Source: Desulfobacterales bacterium (lineage in GTDB: Bacteria; Desulfobacterota; Desulfobacteria; Desulfobacterales; Desulfobacteraceae). From it: a stretch of DNA of 21,383 nt. The notes beneath the pieces were generated by a model. It did not search any database, was not told where the DNA came from, and saw only the letters and a list, made by a program, of their open reading frames with translations. The stretch's first letter is position 1. Each line of letters opens with the position of its first letter. The stretch lies in assembly GCA_022361535.1 (NCBI GenBank), contig JAKSAU010000052.1, forward strand, positions 1 through 21,383, given 5' to 3'. The position numbers were made by a program, and so were the translations under genes. This document shows positions 14,879-21,383 of this stretch, in pieces.

Positions 14879-15892
14879 TTAACAAATCCTTGGCAGCTGT
14901 TCTCCTGTGAGCATATCGACAATACGGGTTCCGCCGATAAGGGTTTCAAGGATCACTTTACCCGGATCCTGTTCTGACACCTCTCCAACAATTACCGCAT
15001 CATTACCGAATTCATCCGCACGGATAATGTCCAGCACCTGATCAGCGTCGGCTTCCGGTACCACAGCAATCAGCTTGCCTTCATTTGCTACATACAATGG
15101 ATCAAACCCTAATAGCTCACAGGTACCCTGCACCGCTCCCCGAACCGGAAGTTTATCTTCATAAAGCCTTATACCCACATTAGACTGGGCTGCAATCTCG
15201 TTTAAAGTCGTGCCAAGACCTCCGCGGGTGGGATCACGAAGCACATGGACGTCAGCCCCGGAGTCAAGGATGGCTTTAACCATGTGGTTTAAAGGTGCGG
15301 AATCAGTCTTTACATCAGAATCAAACTTTAGACCTTCACGTTCGCTCAAGATCGTAATACCATGGTCGGCAATGGTGCCGGACACAATAATTTTGTCACC
15401 GGGCTTTGCCCTGTCACCTGATACGGTAATGCCTTCAGGGATGACACCTACGCCTGAGGTATTGATAAAAATCTTGTCTGCTTTCCCCCTTGGTACCACC
15501 TTGGTATCACCGGTCACAATCTTTATCCCAGCCTTTTTTGCAGCTTGGGCCATGGACTCAAGTATGGTCTTAAGATCAGAAACCTTCAATCCCTCTTCGA
15601 TGATTAATCCCACTGAAATATACAATGGTATGGCACCGCACATAGCCACATCATTGACTGTGCCGTTGACGGCCAGCTCTCCGATGTCACCGCCCGGAAA
15701 GAAAATGGGATCTACCACATAAGAATCCGTGGAAAAGGCCATCTTTCCTTTGGGAACCTCAAAGACAGCACCATCATCCTGCTTGGACAATTCAGGGTTG
15801 TCAAATAAGGGCAAAATTAATTCGGAAAACATGGCATGGGACACTTTGCCCCCTGATCCGTGGTCCAGTAAAATGGTATCATCCGTTTTCAT
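14879..15892 (-). CDS. hypE: Hydrogenase maturation protein HypE
   Basis: A 337-residue AIR-synthase-like ATPase. It dehydrates the thiocarboxamide on its own C-terminal Cys to a thiocyanate, the source of the CN ligands on iron. The C-terminus ends in P-R-I-C, the hallmark of HypE. The nucleotide-binding part shows LLDHGSGGK at the N-terminus, STDSYVVDP, and later DPTRGGLGTTLNE. The length is normal. The related SelD has a Cys or Sec near the N-terminus and lacks the PRIC end, so this is HypE. It is last in hypCFDE, 44 bp after hypD, with an AGGA ribosome site. Confidence 0.97.
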   Translation of the reverse strand: MKTDDTILLDHGSGGKVSHAMFSELILPLFDNPELSKQDDGAVFEVPKGKMAFSTDSYVVDPIFFPGGDIGELAVNGTVNDVAMCGAIPLYISVGLIIEEGLKVSDLKTILESMAQAAKKAGIKIVTGDTKVVPRGKADKIFINTSGVGVIPEGITVSGDRAKPGDKIIVSGTIADHGITILSEREGLKFDSDVKTDSAPLNHMVKAILDSGADVHVLRDPTRGGLGTTLNEIAAQSNVGIRLYEDKLPVRGAVQGTCELLGFDPLYVANEGKLIAVVPEADADQVLDIIRADEFGNDAVIVGEVSEQDPGKVILETLIGGTRIVDMLTGEQLPRIC

Positions 15893-15936
15893 ATTTTTAT
15901 CCTAATCTTTTGCGGTATTTTTCTATTATTTGCGAG

Positions 15937-17022
15937 CTAACTATACTTGTAATATGCCGCGCATGACCCTTCACTGGAAACCATACATGGTCCCACAGGA
16001 CTCATCGGGGTACAGACCTTTTTGTAAAGTTTGCAGGCTTCAGGGGTTTTCAGGCCCATAAGAATTTCACCACAGGCACACCCCTTAGGCTCAGGTACAT
16101 CCGGCATCTTCATATCAAACTTTTTAGCCGCATCAAAGGCTGAAAAAGACTCACGCACTGTCATGCCGGAATTCGGTATATCTCCGATCCCCCGCCAGGT
16201 GGCGTTTGAAATCTCAAAAACCTGGTCCATAATACCTTTTGCCTTTACATTGCCTGCGTCAGACACAGCCCTTGGGTATGCATTGACCAGTTCAGGCTTG
16301 CCTGATTCATTTTGCTCCACCAAAATAAGGACAGCCTTTAAAATATCAATCGGTTCAAACCCTGTGATCACCGAGGGGATATCATAGGTCTCAAACGTAT
16401 CCCGGTAAGCATCAGTACCTGTGATGACTGAGACGTGTCCCGGTAAAATAAACCCGTCGATGTCAACCCCGTCTGCTTCCATGAGGGCTGCCAGTGCCGG
16501 CGGAGTCAATTTGTTGGCCCCGTAGATATTAAAGTTTTTCACCCCTTCACCCATGGCAGTCAGGATCGAGGCAGCAATAGTAGGAATAGTGGTTTCAAAG
16601 CCCACAGCACAAAACACAACTTCTTTGGACGGATTTTCCTTTGCAACGGCAATGGCGTCAAAAATGGAATAAACAATACGGACGTCTGCACCTGCTGCCT
16701 TTTCCTTAGCAAGAGTGGAGCCGGACCCCGGTACTTTCATCAAATCTCCGAACGTTGTAACAATGACATCTTTTCTTTGAGCAAATGCAACGTAAGCGTC
16801 AATGTCTTTTTGTGCTGTCACACAAACAGGGCAGCCGGGCCCGGACAAAAGCGTGATATGTTCAGGCAGAACAGACCGGACACCGTGACGAAAAATAGCC
16901 ATGGTGTGGGTACCGCAAACTTCCATCAACCGCAACGGTTTGCAGCTTTTCTCCTGAATCCGTTTTACCAGTTCTTTTGCAAGTTGTGCATCCCTGAACT
17001 CTTCAATATATTTTAAACTCAT
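15937..17022 (-). CDS. hypD: Hydrogenase maturation protein HypD
   Basis: A 361-residue Fe-S scaffold on which, with HypC, the Fe(CN)2CO unit is built. Conserved motifs are EVCGTHT (Cys36), GPGCPVC (Cys64, Cys67), GFETT near the middle, and a C-terminal Cys-rich part (CACGEIL, then three further Cys) that holds the [4Fe-4S] cluster. The length is typical. It starts 17 bp after hypF with an AAAGGA ribosome site. Confidence 0.97.
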   Translation of the reverse strand: MSLKYIEEFRDAQLAKELVKRIQEKSCKPLRLMEVCGTHTMAIFRHGVRSVLPEHITLLSGPGCPVCVTAQKDIDAYVAFAQRKDVIVTTFGDLMKVPGSGSTLAKEKAAGADVRIVYSIFDAIAVAKENPSKEVVFCAVGFETTIPTIAASILTAMGEGVKNFNIYGANKLTPPALAALMEADGVDIDGFILPGHVSVITGTDAYRDTFETYDIPSVITGFEPIDILKAVLILVEQNESGKPELVNAYPRAVSDAGNVKAKGIMDQVFEISNATWRGIGDIPNSGMTVRESFSAFDAAKKFDMKMPDVPEPKGCACGEILMGLKTPEACKLYKKVCTPMSPVGPCMVSSEGSCAAYYKYS

Positions 17023-17039
17023 GGGTATCCTTTGGTGTT

Positions 17040-19400
17040 TTAAACGTGTTTGTCAATTTCCCTGGATGCCATTTGGGCAGCACCTGCCATTGCCTGCCCC
17101 AGTGCAATACCACCGTCCCCGCAGGGTACAAGGCTGTGGGTATACACTTTAAAGCCTCTCTTTTCAAGGCCATCACTAATCAAGGAAAAAATCATATCAT
17201 TGTTAAAGACCCCGCCGGACAAGACAACCCGCTCAAGACCTGTATCCTTATGGACTTTCACTGCTGTATCCATAAAAATCTGTGCCATGGTGGTATGAAA
17301 CCGTGCGCTGATCCGACCTGCCGGAACGTTGCTTTGGATATCCGCCACCAAAGCCCGGAGACACGCATCAAGATTCATCATATAAGGCCCGTTGTCCTGA
17401 TTGCCGATCTCAAAAGAATATGAAGGCTCAACAGAAGGGCTAAAACCCGCAAGAGCCTCAAGTTCCATTGCTGCCTGGCTTTCGTGGGAAATATCATGGC
17501 AGATACCTAATAAGGAGGATACGCCGTCGAAAATCCTGCCAGTGCTGGACGTCATAGGACAGTTTACCTGCCGTTCCATCATCTGGATTAAAAACTTAAG
17601 CTTTTTTTTGTCCATATCGCGGATATACGCAATATCCAGATTTAAAAAATCCTGGCCAAAAGTGTTATACAAAAGAGAGGCAGCCATGCGCCAGGGTTCC
17701 AAAACAGCAGCATCTCCTCCCGGCATAGGCAGATAGGCCAAATGAGCGTGACGCTTAAAACTCTCATAGGTACAGGTTAGAATCTCACCGCCCCAAATAT
17801 GGCCGTCACTGCCAAGACCGGTTCCGTCTAAGGTCAAGGCAATCACCTCTCCATCAAGGCCATTTTCCGCCATGCAGGATAAGGCATGGGCATGGTGATG
17901 CTGAACCGCAATCAGGGGAATACCTTTCCGGCCAAGTTCATCGGCATATTGTGTGGAAAAATATCCGGGGTGAAGGTCATGGACAACAATTTCAGGGTTT
18001 ATATCCAGAATCTTTTCCATATGGGAGACCGTCTGGGTATAAAAATCATGCACCTTTGGATTTTCAAGTTCACCAATGTGCTGGCTTAAAAAAGCGTATT
18101 GCCCTTTTGTCAGGCAAACCGTGGATTTCATTCCGGCCCCGCAGCCAAGAACTTTGGGCAATTCATCATTATTAAAAAGTGTTATATCCAAAGGAAGGGG
18201 GGCGTATCCCCTGGACCGCCTCAAAAATCTTGTTTTTTGTTTTTGCACCCTGGCAATAGAATCATCTGCACGAAAATAAATATCCCGGTCATGGAATAAA
18301 AAATAATCGGCGATGTGGGAAAAAGCATCAAGTGCATCAGCGTTATCTATGGATAAAGGTTCGCCGGACCGGTTTCCAGATGTCATCACCAAGATATCCG
18401 GTCCTTTGGCCAGCAGCAGGTAATGCAAAGGCGTATACGGCAGCATAATACCCAGACAAAGGTTGTTTGGAGCAAGGCTTGGTGCAAGTTCTGTAAGGGT
18501 CGATTGCCCTTTTGAATCCTTTTTATTCAGCAATACAATGGGCCGGTGAAAAGAATGAAGCAGATCTTTTTCGTGATCGTCAATTTTAACATGGTCAAAT
18601 AATGGAGAATCAGATGCTGCCATTAACGCAAACGGTTTGTGCGGACGCTGTTTTCTTTTCCTGAGTAACTCAACTGCTTCATTATTTTTCGCATCTGCGG
18701 CCAGGTGAAAGCCGCCAAGGCCTTTTACAGCTATGATTTTTCCTTTTTCAAGCAATGATGCAGCCAACTCAATTGCCCTCGAAGGATCGTTGCTATCTAT
18801 CCGCGTACCCTTATTATCGGTCAAAAAAACCTGGGGCCCGCATTTGGGGCAGGCATTTGGCTGGGCATGAAATCTTCTGTCCAAAGGATCATCATATTCA
18901 CCCTGACACGCGCTGCACATGGGAAAAACTGCCATGGAGGTTTTAGGCCGGTCATATGGGATATCCCGGATAATGGTATATCTGGGCCCGCAATTGGTGC
19001 AATTGATAAAAGAATATTCAAACCTGCGGTCTTTAGGATCCAGCATCTCTTTCAAACAATCCGGACAAATGCTGACATCCGGTGAAATCAATGTAGACCG
19101 GGTCTGTGCCCCGCGGCTTTTTACAATCTCGAACCCAGCCAGGTCTTTGACCGTCTCATCTTTTATATCAATGGATGAGATTTTGCTGAGCAGTGGTTTT
19201 TTATCAGGAACATCTTGCAGGAATGCATCCAGGTCGTTTTTTTGTCCCTGGATAAAAAGATCCACCCCCCTGGCGGTATTGGAAACAAATCCGTTGAGAT
19301 GATGTGCCTTGGCTAAACCAAACAAAAAGGGTCTGAACCCAACACCTTGGACAACCCCGGTGATCTCAACCTGTTTTGCAAACATTTCAGGGGAGGACAT
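17040..19400 (-). CDS. hypF: Carbamoyltransferase HypF
   Basis: A 786-residue multi-domain enzyme that makes carbamoyl-adenylate from carbamoyl phosphate and passes the carbamoyl group to HypE. In order: acylphosphatase-like domain (about 8-95, with VVQGVGFRPF), two zinc fingers (Cys112/115/134/137 and Cys162/165/184/187), a YrdC-like domain (about 205-400, KGLGGFHLAADA), and a Kae1-like domain with VQHHHAHALSC and the LSGGVFNN segment. All domains are intact. No ribosome site is clear at the ATG; it follows hypC by only 11 bp, so translational coupling is likely. A second Met at codon 6 is an alternative start. Confidence 0.97.
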   Translation of the reverse strand: MSSPEMFAKQVEITGVVQGVGFRPFLFGLAKAHHLNGFVSNTARGVDLFIQGQKNDLDAFLQDVPDKKPLLSKISSIDIKDETVKDLAGFEIVKSRGAQTRSTLISPDVSICPDCLKEMLDPKDRRFEYSFINCTNCGPRYTIIRDIPYDRPKTSMAVFPMCSACQGEYDDPLDRRFHAQPNACPKCGPQVFLTDNKGTRIDSNDPSRAIELAASLLEKGKIIAVKGLGGFHLAADAKNNEAVELLRKRKQRPHKPFALMAASDSPLFDHVKIDDHEKDLLHSFHRPIVLLNKKDSKGQSTLTELAPSLAPNNLCLGIMLPYTPLHYLLLAKGPDILVMTSGNRSGEPLSIDNADALDAFSHIADYFLFHDRDIYFRADDSIARVQKQKTRFLRRSRGYAPLPLDITLFNNDELPKVLGCGAGMKSTVCLTKGQYAFLSQHIGELENPKVHDFYTQTVSHMEKILDINPEIVVHDLHPGYFSTQYADELGRKGIPLIAVQHHHAHALSCMAENGLDGEVIALTLDGTGLGSDGHIWGGEILTCTYESFKRHAHLAYLPMPGGDAAVLEPWRMAASLLYNTFGQDFLNLDIAYIRDMDKKKLKFLIQMMERQVNCPMTSSTGRIFDGVSSLLGICHDISHESQAAMELEALAGFSPSVEPSYSFEIGNQDNGPYMMNLDACLRALVADIQSNVPAGRISARFHTTMAQIFMDTAVKVHKDTGLERVVLSGGVFNNDMIFSLISDGLEKRGFKVYTHSLVPCGDGGIALGQAMAGAAQMASREIDKHV

Positions 19401-19411
19401 AAAAGGAAAAA

Positions 19412-19642
19412 TCAGGAAGGGCCGGCACCCAGTTCAAGAATCTTGCGCATATCGGCGATGGTCTGCAGGGCAGCTTCCTCATCGACCTTGGAAATGGCAA
19501 ACCCGGCATGGACAATTACATAATCTCCGATACCGGCATCTTCGAGCAGCATAAGGCTGGCATCCCGGACCACTCCGTCCACTTCAACCTTTGCCACGGA
19601 ATCATTTATCTCAATAATTTTTGATGGTACTGCTAAGCACAT
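19412..19642 (-). CDS. hypC: Hydrogenase maturation chaperone HypC
   Basis: A 76-residue HypC/HybG-family chaperone. It begins with MCLAVP, whose Cys2 binds the iron precursor and the hydrogenase large subunit after removal of Met. A further conserved segment is GDYVIVHAGFAI. The start at 19642 is fixed by this motif; a longer frame from 19711 would bury Cys2 and must be wrong. It is the first gene of hypCFDE. hypA and hypB are not in the window, so nickel insertion must be coded elsewhere. Confidence 0.97.
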   Translation of the reverse strand: MCLAVPSKIIEINDSVAKVEVDGVVRDASLMLLEDAGIGDYVIVHAGFAISKVDEEAALQTIADMRKILELGAGPS

Positions 19643-19683
19643 ATGTTTTTCTCGTAATTCTAAAGTATAAAAAGTAAAGCTTG

Positions 19684-19711
19684 AGTATAACACAGGAGAG
19701 ACTTGGGGCAA
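19684..19711 (-). promoter_or_regulatory. Promoter of the hypCFDE operon
   Basis: On the minus strand TTGCCC (19711-19706), a 16-bp spacer and TATACT (19689-19684) with an extended -10 TG. The start would fall near 19677, 35 bases before hypC. It lies just downstream of the csp terminator, so hyp is an independent transcript. Confidence 0.6.
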
Positions 19712-19747
19712 TCTTTATTTCAAACATCTTGATATAAAACAAAAACA

Positions 19748-19775
19748 GCCCCGGAGGAAAACTTCCATCCGGGGC
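19748..19775 (-). terminator. Intrinsic terminator of the cold-shock gene
   Basis: GCCCCGGA (19748-19755) pairs with TCCGGGGC (19768-19775), extended by GGAA/TTCC with one bulged A around a 3-base loop. On the minus strand it is followed by TGTTTTTGTTTT. It lies 41 bp after the csp stop. Confidence 0.85.
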
Positions 19776-19815
19776 CGTAAAACTGTCTAACACACTAGGA
19801 AGGTTTATTAACCTC

Positions 19816-20016
19816 TTAGATTACTGTGACGTTTTTTGCAGCAGGACCTTTCTGGCCTTCTTCAATCTCGAACTCAACACGATCTCCTTCGTTGAGTGAT
19901 TTGAAGCCTGTTGCATTGATGCCGGAATGATGTACAAATACGTCTTTTCCGCCTTCCTGTTCAATAAATCCAAAGCCTTTTGCGTCGTTAAACCATTTTA
20001 CGGTACCGGTAGCCAT
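19816..20016 (-). CDS. Cold-shock protein, CspA family
   Basis: A 66-residue single cold-shock domain, the standard size. It binds single-stranded RNA and DNA and acts as an RNA chaperone. The motifs [14 protein letters not shown] (RNP1) and DVFVHHSGI (RNP2) are intact. The ribosome site AGGAG lies 9 bases upstream of the ATG. Its own promoter, a leader of about 130 bases and a strong terminator make it monocistronic. Whether it is cold-induced or constitutive cannot be told. Confidence 0.96.
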   Translation of the reverse strand: MATGTVKWFNDAKGFGFIEQEGGKDVFVHHSGINATGFKSLNEGDRVEFEIEEGQKGPAAKNVTVI

Positions 20017-20153
20017 AGTGGCAATCTCCTGTAATATAAAGATAAAAAAAATACGGGTTTCTCACACTGGAAGTATTGCCGTCTATAATGTCCGGGAATA
20101 TACACCATTGGAAAAAAACCACCTTGTGCCCATTCTTAAGATGGATCGGGATC

Positions 20154-20181
20154 ACTATAGCCAAAAGCAAGGAAAAGTCAA
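20154..20181 (-). promoter_or_regulatory. Promoter of the cold-shock gene
   Basis: On the minus strand TTGACT (20181-20176), a 16-bp spacer and TATAGT (20159-20154). The start would lie near 20147, giving a leader of about 130 bases, in keeping with the long structured leaders of cspA-type mRNAs. Confidence 0.65.
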
Positions 20182-20326
20182 GCATTTCTAATAATTTAAT
20201 TATATTTAATATTTTCACCCTTCTATTCATTGCGCCTATTGGGTACTTTTTTTCTTATTTCAATGATTTATCCGGATAACTTGAACATTGTTATCAGGAG
20301 GACATTTTGGTATACCCTTGGATGTT

Positions 20327-21383
20327 ATGGCGTATATAAATAAACAGATCCTAACTGCGGTTGTAGCAGGAGAAAACGGTGACATTTTTGAGTTGGACGG
20401 GTATGGGGCTGCCGGTATGTCAGGCAACCAATTCCATATTCTCACCAAGGCCGGCACCTGCGGTATGCCCCACGGAAGTGAATTGATGCTGCTGCCTGAC
20501 CGGTCTCCGGTTGTTTTCAATCTTCTCACGGACAAATTCGAAGCCCTTGAGACCAACCCGTATGATCCTGGTGAGCGTATCTTCCCTGTAGGCGTTTTCA
20601 ACTCCCCCGGATATGTGAATCAGCATTTTTGTGCCTATGACGATGCAGGTAAGGATGATCCTTTACCCTTATTTTCGTACGGAGCCGTGGGGTTTGGAAA
20701 AAACGACTTTCGCTCTGCAGCCCTTTTAGTGGATGATGAGCCAAGACAGGACCTTCGGTTAATGCCAATTCAAAGGGTGCAAAAAGGGGTAAACCGGTGC
20801 AAAAAGAAGTACCCGGATAACCGCCTTATGCGGCATCTTGAAACCTGCGCACTGGAATATGGCTGCCCTGCCGGGAAAAATTTTTTTTTAGGAAGATATG
20901 AAGCCCCGCTTCCAACATCAGTAGTCTGCAATGCCAGATGCCTGGGGTGCATATCACTTCAAACGGAAAACAACCTTTGCGCCTGCCAGGACCGGATCGC
21001 TTTTATCCCTGATCCTGAAGAGATCGCAGGAGTGGCTCTTGAGCACATTGCAAAGGTAGAGAAAGCTGTAGTCAGCTTTGGCCAGGGGTGTGAAGGAGAA
21101 CCTTTGACCTCAGGCGATGCAATTGAAGGGGCAATCAAACTGATCCGAAACAAAACGGACAAAGGCACCATCAACCTGAACACCAATGCCAGTATCCCGG
21201 ACCGTGTGGACAGCCTTTGCACAGCAGGCCTGGACAGCATGCGGGTAAGTATGAATTCAATACGAAAATCATGCTATACTGCCTACTTTAGGCCCAAATC
21301 ATACCAATTTGAAGATGTCTTAGACAGCATAAAAGCCGCCAAAAGCCATGGCAGGTTTGTAGCCATAAACTATCTTAACTGCC
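20327..21383 (+). CDS. Radical SAM protein (3' end outside window)
   Basis: The frame is open for 352 codons from ATG 20327 to the window edge. The cluster motif Cys201-x3-Cys205-x2-Cys208 (VCNARCLGC) binds the [4Fe-4S] that cleaves S-adenosylmethionine. A Gly-rich strand (SFGQGCEGEP) and a TNAS-type strand follow, as in the radical SAM barrel. The first 190 residues form a separate N-terminal region without a recognised domain. The substrate is unknown. AGGAGG at 20296-20301 is 25 bases before the ATG; a TTG at 20318 is a nearer in-frame alternative. A run of five A and nine T (20876-20889) lies in the coding sequence; the frame is intact as given. Confidence 0.8.
   Translation, partial: MAYINKQILTAVVAGENGDIFELDGYGAAGMSGNQFHILTKAGTCGMPHGSELMLLPDRSPVVFNLLTDKFEALETNPYDPGERIFPVGVFNSPGYVNQHFCAYDDAGKDDPLPLFSYGAVGFGKNDFRSAALLVDDEPRQDLRLMPIQRVQKGVNRCKKKYPDNRLMRHLETCALEYGCPAGKNFFLGRYEAPLPTSVVCNARCLGCISLQTENNLCACQDRIAFIPDPEEIAGVALEHIAKVEKAVVSFGQGCEGEPLTSGDAIEGAIKLIRNKTDKGTINLNTNASIPDRVDSLCTAGLDSMRVSMNSIRKSCYTAYFRPKSYQFEDVLDSIKAAKSHGRFVAINYLNC

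Noticed and set aside
14879..15892. Possible selD (selenophosphate synthetase), given two selenoproteins nearby
   Set aside because: The protein ends in PRIC and lies in a hypCFDE operon, so it is HypE; SelD is a relative without this end.
1..21383. CRISPR array, insertion sequence, tRNA or rRNA gene
   Set aside because: No regularly spaced repeats, transposase genes, terminal inverted repeats or RNA gene signatures were seen in the window.

Overview
The window looks like the chromosome of a sulfate-reducing member of the Desulfobacterota (Desulfobacter/Desulfobacula/Desulfotignum type). The assignment rests on a Tat-exported [NiFeSe] hydrogenase very close to the Desulfovibrio vulgaris HysAB type, a methylenetetrahydrofolate reductase next to a heterodisulfide-reductase-like Fe-S protein, the use of selenocysteine, and several sensory kinases. 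It is an inference from gene content; no rRNA or tRNA gene was seen.

Region 1 (1-2920, minus strand) is a candidate C1/energy operon: a MerR/excisionase-HTH plus receiver-domain regulator, a MetF-type methylenetetrahydrofolate reductase, and an HdrD-like Fe-S protein that runs off the left edge. The Fe-S protein is interrupted by an in-frame UGA at 472-474. The frame stays open for 157 more codons to the window edge and supplies a complete non-cubane CCG cluster motif, so the UGA is read as selenocysteine. A perfect 8-bp hairpin lies 15 nt downstream of it.

Region 2 (2920-7000) is mixed: a CrcB/Fluc fluoride channel, an orphan Imm26-type immunity protein, a soluble three-PAS histidine kinase with a Cys-rich first PAS domain, and a YbgC-type thioesterase. 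Two intergenic stretches of more than 300 bases lie here.

Region 3 (7000-11320) is an operon of an exported von Willebrand factor A protein, a membrane histidine kinase and an overlapping OmpR-type regulator. It is preceded by three tandem 11-bp repeats that could be the regulator's own operator. A PilZ-like gene faces it.

Region 4 (11320-19780) is a hydrogenase locus. hysB, hysA and hysD run on the plus strand from a clear promoter. hypC, hypF, hypD and hypE run on the minus strand from a second promoter, and the two units converge on a terminator hairpin. HysA is a second selenoprotein: its UGA at 14145-14147 encodes the active-site Sec, and the true stop is at 14214-14216. HypCDEF build the Fe(CN)2CO unit, HysD trims the HysA C-terminus, and HysB carries the complex through the Tat system. 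HypA, HypB and the Sec machinery are not in the window.

Region 5 (19780-21383) holds a cold-shock protein gene with its own promoter, long leader and terminator, and the first part of a radical SAM protein that runs off the right edge.
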